Shown here piece by piece: positions 1 to 9,210 of a stretch of DNA of 64,000 nt. Where the stretch lies: the NCBI GenBank assembly GCA_009859145.1, contig VRVR01000030.1:239097-303096 (forward strand). The letters are read 5' to 3'. Both the position numbers and the translations under genes were made by a program. A model generated the notes under the pieces. It was not told the DNA's origin, searched no databases, and was given only the letters and a program-made list of their open reading frames with translations. Each line of letters opens with the position of its first letter. Position 1 is the first letter of the stretch. The stretch comes from Andalucia godoyi. Lineage: Eukaryota > Discoba > Jakobea > Jakobida > Andaluciidae.

Positions 1-4
1 AGGT

Positions 5-919
5 ATGGTGGACATTCTCGATCTGCTTCAGTCGGATGTTCTGGCCGAGTTTGTCGCTGTGACAACGTGGAACAACTCGCTCTTTGGAGCCCTTGGAAAT
101 GTACTCGCAGATCTCGACTCTCTGGTTTTTGCAGACACACAGCTCATGAACCCTCTCGGCGGGAGCACTGGAAGCTCGGCACCAAGCGGGCTCTCATCGC
201 TGCCTCCAATTGGCGGCACCAACAAGCAGCCCATGGGGCTGTTGCACGGAGCCGGTAGCATGGGAATCACCGGCAATGCGGCCCATATGGGAACGAGCAA
301 TGCTACGGTTATGACGCTCGTTGGTGTTCCGTCCACTTCGCGAGTGATTCCGAGAAAGAACTGGTTTGGCCGAGACTTTTCGCTCGCGGTGTACTCAACG
401 TTCCTCGACCTTGACCTTGATGCGAACGGGATGCTGGCTCCCGACGAGCTTGAGCACTGGAACTCGGGAATGCTGACAGAGACGTTCGTTAGCCGCGTCT
501 TTGCTGTGTCCCACACATACGATGGACAGATGGATTACAAAGCGTATCTGGACTTTGTGCTGGCACAGACTTACAAAACAGACCCGGTATCGCTCGCTTA
601 TCACTTTCGGGTTTTGGATGTTTCGCAGTCGGGAAAAATCACGGTATTTACCATCAATTACTTTTTCAGAGACTTGTCTGTTCGAGTGTCGATGGCTGGC
701 GCAGACCCAGCAGCCGTCGAAGATGTCAAGGACGAGATCTTTGACATGGTCAAGCCAAAAGACCCCTTTGGCATCACCCTTGACGACTTGGTCAAGTGCA
801 AGGTCGGTGACACGGTCGTCAGCATACTATCCGACGTCGTCGGATTCATTGCTTACGAAAATCGAGAAAACCAGTCTTCTGCGGGTCAAGATGATGACGG
901 CGATTCTGCCGATGACTGA
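5..919 (+). CDS. PPP2R3C: PP2A regulatory subunit B'' (TON2/FASS, PPP2R3C type), C-terminal part
   Basis: This is the 3' part of a gene that begins before the window; the frame is open to base 2, so the Met at base 5 is probably internal. The family targets protein phosphatase 2A to centrosome or cortical microtubule arrays. Residues from about 125 onward carry the EF-hand-like region of TON2/PPP2R3C: FLDLDLDANGMLAPDEL, then MDYKAYLDFVLA, FRVLDVSQSGKI, VKDEIFDMVKPKDP and GDTVVSIL, ending in an acidic tail after YENRE, as in the plant and animal proteins. A Gly/Ser-rich stretch at about residues 45-105 has no counterpart in the family and looks like a lineage-specific insert. The paralogous B'' subunits (PPP2R3A/B) are less similar around the YENRE end. 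Confidence 0.85.
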   Translation: MVDILDLLQSDVLAEFVAVTTWNNSLFGALGNVLADLDSLVFADTQLMNPLGGSTGSSAPSGLSSLPPIGGTNKQPMGLLHGAGSMGITGNAAHMGTSNATVMTLVGVPSTSRVIPRKNWFGRDFSLAVYSTFLDLDLDANGMLAPDELEHWNSGMLTETFVSRVFAVSHTYDGQMDYKAYLDFVLAQTYKTDPVSLAYHFRVLDVSQSGKITVFTINYFFRDLSVRVSMAGADPAAVEDVKDEIFDMVKPKDPFGITLDDLVKCKVGDTVVSILSDVVGFIAYENRENQSSAGQDDDGDSADD

Positions 920-1282
920 CCCCCCCCGACGACCATGTCAATCATTCCAAAAACATTTTCTGCCTTCCCACCGACCCCAGCGATTCTCCGTTACGCAAAT
1001 TCCTTATGATTCTTGATTTCATTACACTTGACTGCATGCAAGTGAAAAACGTCAAGAGTGGTAAGTACAATGTAGATACAAAACTCTAGCACAATAGGAT
1101 GGGGAAGCATTCATCCCCTCTCAAGGAGAAGGAAGAAAAAAAAATAAAAAAGAATGCGAAAAACAACAACAGCACCAGCACCGGCACCGGCACCGGATCA
1201 GTCTGTCCAACTGGAGCGCTATCTGTGTTGCCGGTAAAAATGCAAAGGCAAAAGGGCCAAAAAAAAAAGTAAAAAAAAGTCA

Positions 1283-2725
1283 TTACATGTTCGGCAGCAC
1301 AACACGGAACGGCAATCTGGGATCAACAGCTTTTCCATCATCCGAATCGTCCAGAACTGCTTGATCTTCCGGATCTGTTGAGACAATAGCGCCTCGGTCA
1401 ACCGCCCGTCTTCTTCGGCGAGTTTCTCTCCTCTTGAACAATGCTTCATCCTGTGCTCTCTTCTTCCGATACACACTCTGCAAGAACGGTTGCAAATCCT
1501 CTGGAAGCGACTCGGTGTCCCGAACCGACATGTCTCCGCACTGATGAATAGGCGCGCTGAACGGCAGTGAATACGAGTACGGCAGCGTTGGATCGGGAGC
1601 CGTGGAGTCTTGGAATGGAACTGAAAACAGCGATTGAAACGGCAACTCCGACCAATGGCGCCATTCCACAAAGTCTCGGGCGACCCCATCGGTCAGTGGA
1701 AACAGCGGAAGCAAATCCTCATCCGTTGGAACGACCTCGGAAACTCCGTCCAAGCGCTTACCAAGGCTGATCTCAGACTTTGGTTTTTTGGAAAGCCTGT
1801 CTTGTACCCATTTTTCGCGCTCCTCTTCTCGATCAAGGGCTCTTTTCCTCGCATGTTCTTGCCGCGATTTGAAAACCCCTTTTGTTTCTTCGTCGACAAC
1901 TGCTGGCTGCCCGGCCTTTCGGAACAAAAGGACATGTGGATGCGAGACCAGCCATTCCTCTAACAATATGATTCGGGCCTGCGACTCGGACGTGCAGTGC
2001 TTGACAAGATGTCGCCCGTGCGAGATAATGGTATGTACTTTTTTTGACTCTAGATTCATCCTGGAAGCCAAGCTTGCTCTAGCACCAGTATCGGCTCGTG
2101 CATTGGCAAGATGGGTGCATATCCATTCGGCAATGAACGTTGCAACTTCAATTCCTGTTTCTTGGGGCATTGGTAGTGCACCAATGCGGTTCATCCAGAT
2201 CATTATCTCAAGCATCTCGTCCAGATTCAGCTTGTGTTCGCCAAAATATTCTCTAGGCTTCAGAAAAGGATTTTCAAACAAGCAGAACCCAGTCGAAGGA
2301 AGGACAAACCGCCAGGAAAGGTCCCTCGCAGACTTCAGCTGCTCAGCCAGCGACAATGTTGATTCGCTAAAATCAAAACGAACACTCTCGACCCCGTTCG
2401 CGCTTGCAATGCCGTTCGTATGAAATCCCGTCGATGACACATCCTCGATTTTCGATTCCTCCATGAATAACTGCTGCTGATGCAGAGAAGAAGCCGACGC
2501 TGAAGCCGACGGATCCACGATCAGGTCCGCCGACGAAGCGCTCTTCTTTAATAGGCTTGTTGGATCAAGAGCGAGCGGATTGCTGTCGTCCGATGTGAAC
2601 TGTGTGTACTGTTGCTGGACCTGCCGCGATAGCTGAATTTCATGCTGCTGCTGCGCCAACACTGCATATTGGGGGACATTCTTGTTCGTCTTGCGAATGA
2701 GTCGCGGCACAACTGGTGCAGGCAT
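1283..2725 (-). CDS. Hypothetical protein with basic, coiled C-terminus
   Basis: A 480-residue protein of unknown family. I chose ATG 2725 (MPAPVVPRLIRK) because the frame upstream is a hydrophobic and His-rich non-coding-looking stretch. The N-terminal third is Gln/Ser-rich low complexity. The middle (about 130-270) is a well-structured, Trp- and Leu-rich region containing EYFGEHKLNLDEMLEIMIW and EEWLVSHPHVLLF. From about 285 it becomes highly charged, with a helix of Arg/Glu (RKRALDREEEREKW), and near 410-440 there is a strongly basic run (KRRETRRRRR) that could be a nuclear localisation signal. I infer a nuclear protein. No catalytic motif is visible and I do not recognise the family. Confidence 0.7.
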   Translation of the reverse strand: MPAPVVPRLIRKTNKNVPQYAVLAQQQHEIQLSRQVQQQYTQFTSDDSNPLALDPTSLLKKSASSADLIVDPSASASASSLHQQQLFMEESKIEDVSSTGFHTNGIASANGVESVRFDFSESTLSLAEQLKSARDLSWRFVLPSTGFCLFENPFLKPREYFGEHKLNLDEMLEIMIWMNRIGALPMPQETGIEVATFIAEWICTHLANARADTGARASLASRMNLESKKVHTIISHGRHLVKHCTSESQARIILLEEWLVSHPHVLLFRKAGQPAVVDEETKGVFKSRQEHARKRALDREEEREKWVQDRLSKKPKSEISLGKRLDGVSEVVPTDEDLLPLFPLTDGVARDFVEWRHWSELPFQSLFSVPFQDSTAPDPTLPYSYSLPFSAPIHQCGDMSVRDTESLPEDLQPFLQSVYRKKRAQDEALFKRRETRRRRRAVDRGAIVSTDPEDQAVLDDSDDGKAVDPRLPFRVVLPNM

Positions 2726-3110
2726 GCTTGGGAATGCAGAAGGTTGACATTCCCGAGCATGCAGAAACGAGGAATGCGATATCACTCGAAAACGCATATA
2801 CGAATGTATATCTGTATGTCTGTGTATATAAGACAAGCGACTAAAAGGACCCACGGAAAAAACCCCCCCAATAATAATATAAAATGTGAATGAATCGCCA
2901 CAGAGCACCACAGCAACCGACAAAGATCAGATCAAAAAACAAAAATAATAATAATTAAAAAGAATAAAAAGTAAAAAGAAAAACTAAGACTCTATATGTA
3001 ATAATTATAATTATTAGAACAATGATAATGAGAATTTAAAGAAAATAAAAAAAAACCAACAAAAAAAACGAAGAGTAAAGTACTTTTTGCGAGACACAAC
3101 ACGCAGCAGG

Positions 3111-3220
3111 AAAGAGAAGAGTAGAGAAGAGAAGAGACGAGAAGAGACGAGAAGAGACGAGAAGAGAAGAGAAGAGAAGAGAAGAGAAGGAAAAGGAAGG
3201 GAAGGGAAGGAGAGAGAAAG
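3111..3220 (+). repeat. Imperfect GAGAA/GAGACGA purine tract
   Basis: About 110 bases that are almost all A and G on the + strand, made of shifting GAGAA and GACGA units and ending in AAGGGAAGG. It lies in the 937-base divergent spacer between the gene starting at 2725 and the Rheb gene starting at 3663. The rest of that spacer (2726-3110 and 3221-3662) is A/T-rich or pyrimidine-rich and holds no gene I can support. Confidence 0.8.
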
Positions 3221-3662
3221 ACCGCCATGTTTGTGTGTTTGTGGTGTGTTTTGTGTGGACGGAGGAGACACCACAATTGCAAAGAGGCTGACACTTCTCT
3301 CTTGTCATCGGCTTACAGGTTTCTAATTGGGAGGGCACCTACGGCCTCAACTCACACTCAAGCAAAAAATAATAATAAAAGAATCCACTTGAGGCACTGT
3401 ACTGCTTAATAGGTATTCGTCGTTCTCAAAGCATTCCCAAAAGGGGCTCCTCGAACAGCTCTTTACATCATGCTTGCTCTTTCTTTGTGTTCTTCTGCTT
3501 TGTATTCTCGCACACACGTACATATACGATTTTATTTAAAAGTCTTTTGTCCTAGGCGCTATCTGATCTTCTTCTTTTCTGGTGTTGTTTGTTTGTTTGC
3601 TTGTTTTTTTTTCTTGGGTGCGTGTGTGTGGGTGCCGTCTTTACGAGTTGCTCACGTGCTTG

Positions 3663-4223
3663 ATGTCTGGGTCTCCGCCGTCGCCGACTCGGAATCGTAA
3701 GTTGTGTGTTGTGGGGTTCCGAGCAGTTGGAAAGTCTGCGGTGACGTTCCAGTTCTGCGAGGACCGGTTTGTGGACACATATTCTCCAACGATTGAGACG
3801 TCGTTTCGAAAGTCAGTCAAGAATGTTCCTGTTGAGATTGTCGATACAGCAGGGATGGACGAGTATTCGTTGTTTCAACCTCAGCATGCAATCGGGGTGG
3901 ATGGGTACATCCTGGTGTATGCTGTGACTGCGCGGTCGTCGTTTGAGATTCTAAAGACAATCAACGATAAGATCCTCAATGCTCATGGATCAGACAAGGT
4001 CCCCCGCGTGCTCGTGGGCAACAAGACGGATCTGGAGGTCGAGCGGCAAGTAAGCTCTGCAGAGGGTAATGCACTCGCATCGGAATGGGGTGCGCCATTC
4101 ATCGAGTGCTCTGCGCGAACTGGAAAGGGCGTCCAGGAGGCATTCGAAGCATGCGTGGCAGAAATCATGAGAAAGGAAGGCGGTTGGGAGGAAAAGAAGA
4201 AGGGCAGGTGCGTCGTCATGTAG
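3663..4223 (+). CDS. RHEB: Rheb-type small GTPase
   Basis: A 186-residue Ras-family GTPase; Rheb activates TORC1 on endomembranes when GTP-bound. Nucleotide-binding motifs are present: G1 GFRAVGKS (18-25), switch I with YSPTIE (40-45), G3 DTAGMDEYS (61-69), G4 NKTD (120-123), G5 ECSAR (148-152). The Arg at position 3 of the P-loop motif and the DEYS switch II are Rheb hallmarks rather than Ras. It ends in CVVM, a CaaX box predicting farnesylation. ATG 3663 (MSGSPP) is chosen because upstream in-frame sequence encodes a hydrophobic, non-conserved stretch and 186 residues is the usual Rheb size. The catalytic-position Gln of Ras (Gln64 in human Rheb) is Met65 here. The spacer after it (4224-4532) is T-rich and empty. 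Confidence 0.9.
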   Translation: MSGSPPSPTRNRKLCVVGFRAVGKSAVTFQFCEDRFVDTYSPTIETSFRKSVKNVPVEIVDTAGMDEYSLFQPQHAIGVDGYILVYAVTARSSFEILKTINDKILNAHGSDKVPRVLVGNKTDLEVERQVSSAEGNALASEWGAPFIECSARTGKGVQEAFEACVAEIMRKEGGWEEKKKGRCVVM

Positions 4224-4532
4224 AACAACAGCAACCTGCATCCTTCCGGAGATCTCGTATTGTGAGTTCTTCCTTTGACGTTATCCTTGCCTTACCCTTT
4301 CTTTTCTTTTCTTGTTTTCTTTTCTTTTGCTTTGTTGTCCACATGTACGATTTTGTAATTTGCTTGAGCTAGAGGATTGTTTGTTCAAAAACACAGCTTG
4401 TAAACATATGTTTCTTTTCCCCAACGCCATCGCCGCCGCCATCGCCGCCGCTGCCCTCCGGTCTCCCTCCTGTTTTTTATCAGGTTCCTTGCAGGTCCCC
4501 GATTGTTTCGTTTCCGCTGAGTGAACAATGGA

Positions 4533-6179
4533 TTACACCGGGGGCTTGGGGTGCTTGGATGGTGGCGGGCCGTCTTCGACGCTTTCCCCGTCTTCACCAT
4601 CCTGACCGTCTCGCAGCCTCACAAAGCCCGCCATCTTCAACAGCGCGTGATGCTGGTTGTGGCCAAGTTGGCCGCCAGAGCCCTTGGTGCCAACACCAGG
4701 AATCGGACCTGGCTTGGGCTGCTTTGCTATCTTTCGACGCTCAGCAGCCAGCACAGCCACTGAAAATCCTTCTAATGCAGAGCGCGGCCTTGAAATGTAG
4801 ACGGCAGGGTCGGCTTCCTGCGCAGCTGCGGCACGGTACTTGAGCACTCCGCCCTGCGAGCCTCCGCGAGAATTGTACAATAGATGGCATCCAGATCGCG
4901 TGCTAACCATCAGCTGGTGAATCAGCGCGTGGTAGGAGAGACACGTTACGGCAGACTGGTCTGGGCAGTCAAACAGTGGCTTCTCGAGGCACTGATCGAT
5001 GTGCTCGGCATTGTCTGCAAGATCAAACTGCACCACGTGGGAGCCAAGGGAAACAAACACAGTGCTTCCATAAACATCAAAATGCGAACAGGGCACCGTT
5101 CTCTTCGTGCTCGTACTACACAGGTCCACAAATCGGAACGTTGAAGGATTCTTCTCTTTCGAATCCACCACGACAATGCCACTGTCCACCAGCACGACAA
5201 AATGTCTGCCGTCGTCACCCAACGGTTTGATTCCTCGAACCTCCGCATCCATTGAGAAGACGACAGGAGGCAGACTGGCCGAGTTTGCAGTGTCATGCAA
5301 ATGAACAAGTGTTCCGCGACCTACTAGAATGTGTGATGTTCCTGGGATCCAGCAAACACACGAACACGCAGTTCGGGGAGCAGGGGATTTCCCAACGTAC
5401 TTTTGCACCAAACCATCATTCTTCCACGAAACTTCCCAGACTCGCAGCGTCCCATCTTCCGCCACCGTCGCCAGCGATCCAGCCAATCCATGATGTTCAC
5501 CGACCTGCGGACGACGAGCCAGCACGTCGTCGGTCGTTGCCCATACGGCATCCACAACCTGTGCCGTGTGTCCTTTGGTTCGTGACACGTCCACAAGATA
5601 CTGGTCTCCGCGGACTGACATGGCAAAGCACTTGCTCTCGCGATTCAAAATTCGGAATGTTGGATCACCTGACAGCAGAACAGCCAAAGCACGACCATCC
5701 GGCGACCAGACAGCCCGACTTGGAAATTCCGACGAGTATTTGACGGTTCGAAAAGACGAAAAGGACGCATGCAGATCTGCAAAGAACAGCCCTTGCTTGG
5801 ACGCGAGTGCAAGCCGATTGCAGGACGGATCAAGGCTGTGTGAAACAATGTCAGTTGCAGGAGCGAATGCAAACGCCGCGTCCAGTTCAGGAGTCGGCCT
5901 TCTTGCAGTAAACTGCGGCAATGGCTCGGCTCTCCCCATGTTCCGTGTGTTCGTCGCCACAGACTCGTGAAATTTCTCGGCACCAAGCGATGAAGCTCTC
6001 ATCTCTGGAAGACGGCCCCGTGTATTTTCAATTGTCTGCTCACTCTGTAGTTGCGGAGCGACCGACTGGGCAAGCTGTATTGGCTTGGCTGGCTTTGGCT
6101 TGGGAGCTGCCGGCTGTGCTCCTCCAAACGAACCAAATCCAAACATTGCCATCACATCATCGTTATCATTGCTGCTCAT
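4533..6179 (-). CDS. WDR70: WDR70-like WD40-repeat protein
   Basis: A 548-residue WD40 protein resembling WDR70 (gastrulation-defective 1), a nuclear protein linked to histone H2B ubiquitylation and DNA damage responses. The N-terminus has the short MFGFGSFG-type motif of this family. The diagnostic segment GDQYLVDVSRTKGHTA is followed by a blade ending in GTLRVWEV, and a C-terminal Gly-Pro-rich segment (PGPIPGVGTKGSGGQLG) corresponds to the conserved tail after the propeller. The first blades are degenerate compared with animal and yeast proteins. ATG 6179 (MSSNDNDD) was chosen; upstream in-frame residues are hydrophobic and Lys-rich and look untranslated. A generic WD40 assignment is very safe, the WDR70 assignment less so. 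Confidence 0.75.
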   Translation of the reverse strand: MSSNDNDDVMAMFGFGSFGGAQPAAPKPKPAKPIQLAQSVAPQLQSEQTIENTRGRLPEMRASSLGAEKFHESVATNTRNMGRAEPLPQFTARRPTPELDAAFAFAPATDIVSHSLDPSCNRLALASKQGLFFADLHASFSSFRTVKYSSEFPSRAVWSPDGRALAVLLSGDPTFRILNRESKCFAMSVRGDQYLVDVSRTKGHTAQVVDAVWATTDDVLARRPQVGEHHGLAGSLATVAEDGTLRVWEVSWKNDGLVQKYVGKSPAPRTACSCVCWIPGTSHILVGRGTLVHLHDTANSASLPPVVFSMDAEVRGIKPLGDDGRHFVVLVDSGIVVVDSKEKNPSTFRFVDLCSTSTKRTVPCSHFDVYGSTVFVSLGSHVVQFDLADNAEHIDQCLEKPLFDCPDQSAVTCLSYHALIHQLMVSTRSGCHLLYNSRGGSQGGVLKYRAAAAQEADPAVYISRPRSALEGFSVAVLAAERRKIAKQPKPGPIPGVGTKGSGGQLGHNQHHALLKMAGFVRLRDGQDGEDGESVEDGPPPSKHPKPPV

Positions 6180-6653
6180 TTTCTTCTTTTTCTTCCATAG
6201 GAAACCCCCTCTAAACAAAAACACAAAGCATATAATAACATCAAAGGTAAAACAAAACAACGTAAAACCAATAATGACAGGCATCTGGCGGGAAGAGTCG
6301 ACACGTGTCGACTTCACGAGGCAGCGCTTCGGTGTCTTTTATGTTTTTCAAGGCCCCAGAACAAGGAACCGGTGTATTCGCACGTATATTTTCAGAAATC
6401 GCAACTCTCCAAACACGAAGGATGATGATTTGGCCTTTTACTCACCTGCCTGTGCCTGTTCGTCTGCGACCAGTCCCACTTTTTTGCAGGATCGTTTTTC
6501 CAACACGCAAAAACACCGAATACAGTTTCGGTGCGACGACAATGCACCTTGTAAAGCACTCTGTGTGTGTACATGCATTGTTTAGATGGAGCGAAATACG
6601 CTAGCTCCAATAGGAATGCCTTCGTTTCTACCTTTGATTCAGCTTCTCCTGAT
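6180..6653. other. Spacer without a supported gene
   Basis: About 470 bases between WDR70 (starts 6179, minus) and the end of the N2227 gene (6654, minus). It holds the WDR70 promoter/5' leader and the end of the neighbour's transcript. Short open frames exist but show no family resemblance. A 12-base palindrome, GTCGACACGTGTCGAC, lies near 6297-6312. Confidence 0.5.
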
Positions 6654-7814
6654 CTACGCTTCGCCACCACCGTCGTCATGACCTGCTTCGTGTGCAAATG
6701 GCTTCTGGAGAACAAACCAAGCGCACTGGAACACCTGGGAGCTCATGGACAGTTTGTTTGCGCAGTAGGTGGTGGACACCTGCTCGATGGGCTGAATGAC
6801 CTTGAACCCGATAGCGAGCGCATGGTGCCAAATGTCCGTGAGCGTAAAGACGACAGACGCCCTGTGGTGCCAGACTAGTGGTCCGCAGTTGACCCAATAT
6901 CCACCGTTTTTGAGTACTCGGTGGATGGAGGAGAGATAGTCGTCCAGCACGACTGCAGTATCGAGGAAGAAGCACGTTGCAACGACGTTAAACTCCTCGC
7001 GAACCTGCGCATAAGCATGTACAAATTCGCCTCCGATTACACTCAATCGGTCAGAGCACGAAGTCAGAGGAGCCAAGTTCACGTCTGGGATATACACGGG
7101 CCGCACAGCGTGTTCCCATGCGATAACGTTGTTGAACGAGTGCACAAACGGATAGATGGGGATCCTGAGAAACCCACTCGAGGGTGACTGCGAGTCCTGG
7201 TCGTCGGATCTGTTGCCATCCGCGCAACAACGACGATGGAGTTCCGGCAGTGAGTTGATGAACCAGTTGGAGGACAGTAGAAAATGCGAGGAAAAGTCAT
7301 TGGCTTCGGCCGAGAACCCCAACAAGACAAGGTCCACCATCAGTCGCCCAAGTCCACAGCCTGGCAGCAAGACCTTGACGGCATGCCGATCGACTCCGAA
7401 AGCCTGTTCGATGAAGTTGCGGATTTTCCCGAGTGTCTGTTCGCGCTCTTCAGCACCTTCATCGGACCACTCACGCATGAACTGCGTCAGCGTTGATTGC
7501 GCCTTCATAAGATCGTCGTCTGAAGACACAATTTCCTGGCGAGATGCATACCGCAGCGGCAGTATTTCCAATGGAAACGGCACGTCTGACTCGTGGAGTT
7601 CAAGGATCTTCTGGAAAAAGTCGTGGTTGGCACGCAAGCACGCAGCAACCTGTGCCTTGCGCTCCGCTTCGACCTGCGGGTCCAACGACACTTCCTGCGC
7701 AAGAACAAGCATGCGGTGGGGATAGTACTCTGCAATCGACACGAGGCCTCTTTCAAAATACTCCATCTCTTCCGTCTCCTGAACACCCATCTCTCCCAAG
7801 AAACTGCTCGTCAT
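6654..7814 (-). CDS. CARNMT1: N2227-like protein, carnosine N-methyltransferase type
   Basis: A 386-residue SAM-dependent methyltransferase of the N2227 family; animal and yeast members methylate carnosine or related imidazole dipeptides. The SAM-binding glycine motif is VLLPGCGLGRL, followed by GFSAEANDFS. Further family signatures are YPFVHSFNNVIAWE, IPDVNL, VATCFFLDTAVVLDDYL and a late NGGYWVNCGPLVWH. Length matches the animal enzyme (about 400 residues). ATG 7814 (MTSSFLGEMG) is used because upstream in-frame codons cross a CGCA tetranucleotide repeat. Which dipeptide the protist enzyme uses cannot be read from the sequence. Confidence 0.88.
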   Translation of the reverse strand: MTSSFLGEMGVQETEEMEYFERGLVSIAEYYPHRMLVLAQEVSLDPQVEAERKAQVAACLRANHDFFQKILELHESDVPFPLEILPLRYASRQEIVSSDDDLMKAQSTLTQFMREWSDEGAEEREQTLGKIRNFIEQAFGVDRHAVKVLLPGCGLGRLMVDLVLLGFSAEANDFSSHFLLSSNWFINSLPELHRRCCADGNRSDDQDSQSPSSGFLRIPIYPFVHSFNNVIAWEHAVRPVYIPDVNLAPLTSCSDRLSVIGGEFVHAYAQVREEFNVVATCFFLDTAVVLDDYLSSIHRVLKNGGYWVNCGPLVWHHRASVVFTLTDIWHHALAIGFKVIQPIEQVSTTYCANKLSMSSQVFQCAWFVLQKPFAHEAGHDDGGGEA

Positions 7815-7859
7815 TTCGCATCGCTGGAGAAACAACCGAAAAATCAAGCCTAGCAAACG

Positions 7860-8196
7860 GACGCACGCACGCACGCACGCACGGACGAACGAAACCCAAA
7901 GTAATGCAAAACGCGCCGAAACAACGAGTGCCGAAAAACGTAACAAGCCGAAAAATATAAACAAAGACTAAAAAAATAATAACAATATTAAAAATAAATG
8001 AAAGTCCCACAGAAGAAAAAATTAAACAGACAAACAAACAAGAAAACTGCAAAGCAGAGAATTACTGGCGATTTCAAGTTTTACGCAAGCACACACATAC
8101 ACAACCGCACGGAAACAGAGAGTGCGAGAGTGGGAGAGTGAGTGAGTGAGAGAGAGAGAGAGGGAGAGAGAGGGAGAGAGAGAGAGAGAAAGGGAA
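7860..8196. repeat. ACGC tetranucleotide run and GAGA-rich tract in a 430-base spacer
   Basis: Two simple repeats lie between the CARNMT1-like gene (starts 7814) and the end of SmE (8247), both on the minus strand. An (ACGC)n run covers about 7860-7884 and a GAGAGAGGGAGA tract covers about 8118-8196. Between them the DNA is A-rich. No gene is supported in 7815-8246. Confidence 0.75.
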
Positions 8197-8246
8197 AAAT
8201 GTACATGATAATGGCAGAGGGACTTCAGAGGGAGTGAATTCGTAAG

Positions 8247-8567
8247 CTAGACGACATCGGTGAGCATGCTGATGTTTTCGCCTTTGAGAAGGATTCTTCC
8301 GAGAGGAACTGGGGCGGAATGGGCGAGCGGTCTGCCTTTCTTGTACTGCACTTCGCATGCATCGTCCAGCACGAGGTTCATGTACTCGTCGAACCCTATG
8401 AGCGTCCCATGGATCCGAAACGACGTGTTGTCGTACAGCGCAAGACAAATCGGCGTCTTTTGCTGCCAATGCTTAAATAGCAGGTTGATCGGCTGCAGCA
8501 TCGCCTGCGACGACACCGCGCGAGGTGGAGCAAACCCATGTCGCTGCTGATGGCTCTCGCTCGACAT
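8247..8567 (-). CDS. SNRPE: Small nuclear ribonucleoprotein SmE
   Basis: A 106-residue Sm-fold protein. Sm rings on U1, U2, U4 and U5 snRNAs are built from seven paralogues; SmE is recognised by QPINLLFKHWQQKTPICLAL, the Sm1 segment GTLIGFDEYMNLVLDDA and the Sm2 segment LGRILLKGENISML. The spacing GFDEYMNLVLDDA is specific for SmE rather than LSm5. ATG 8567 (MSSESHQQ) is preferred to the in-frame start six codons upstream; length fits the family. pICln, which chaperones SmE into the ring, is also encoded in this window at 54600-55292. Confidence 0.93.
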   Translation of the reverse strand: MSSESHQQRHGFAPPRAVSSQAMLQPINLLFKHWQQKTPICLALYDNTSFRIHGTLIGFDEYMNLVLDDACEVQYKKGRPLAHSAPVPLGRILLKGENISMLTDVV

Positions 8568-8709
8568 GATTCTTTGGGAAATCAAAACAATATTAATATT
8601 AATTATAATAATACGAATAATAAAGATTAGAACTGGTTATTCTTCTTCTTCCTACGCGCCGAGTCTGTTCGAGGTTTTGATGGAATGGAAACGCAAAGAT
8701 TTTTATGGA

Positions 8710-9027
8710 TTACGACAGCGGGTCGTACGACTTGTCTTGGAAAAGACGCTTGAGCATGATGCGGACGAAATAGTGCCCAGCGCCGGAGACCATTCCCTGG
8801 ATGAACGGCGTGACGAACAGCTCGTTTACCTTTCGAAGCACTCGAGCCTGCGCGTCTCTCTTCGCCTGCTCTGCTGCACTTCTCGAGTGCACACCCACAC
8901 CCGCTCCCGCTTCGATGACGTCGTACTCGTCCTCATGAATCACCGTCGCATGCTCTTTCCCATCCGCCCCGTCTTCTACGATCAGCGCATCCACATGCGT
9001 GTGTCGAACTGCTCCAGGCTGCTGCAT
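8710..9027 (-). CDS. Small single-pass membrane protein, possibly a Mim2-like outer mitochondrial membrane factor
   Basis: A 105-residue protein with an acidic, soluble N-terminal half and a C-terminal segment FVTPFIQGMVSGAGHYFVRI (about 71-90), rich in Gly with a GxxxGxG spacing, then a short basic tail. This layout, with an aromatic-Pro-Phe start and a Gly-His motif, resembles the fungal Mim2 family, which helps insert helical proteins into the mitochondrial outer membrane; it also recalls small TOM subunits. The resemblance rests on one short segment, so function is a suggestion only. ATG 9027 is followed by a plausible coding sequence and preceded by a pyrimidine tract. Confidence 0.6.
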   Translation of the reverse strand: MQQPGAVRHTHVDALIVEDGADGKEHATVIHEDEYDVIEAGAGVGVHSRSAAEQAKRDAQARVLRKVNELFVTPFIQGMVSGAGHYFVRIMLKRLFQDKSYDPLS

Positions 9028-9210
9028 CTTTTTCTTTCTCTCTTTCTCTTTCTCTCCCTCTCTCTCTGTGTTGAATACTGTACTTTGCGAAATAACCGGG
9101 GAGCGTGCAGGATTTTTTCACAAGGTGGAATTCAGAGGAAGGCACATTACAGCAGTCAAGGAATTTTTTCCCTCCACATGGGCGAGGATAGTAGTCTACG
9201 GGTGGTAATT

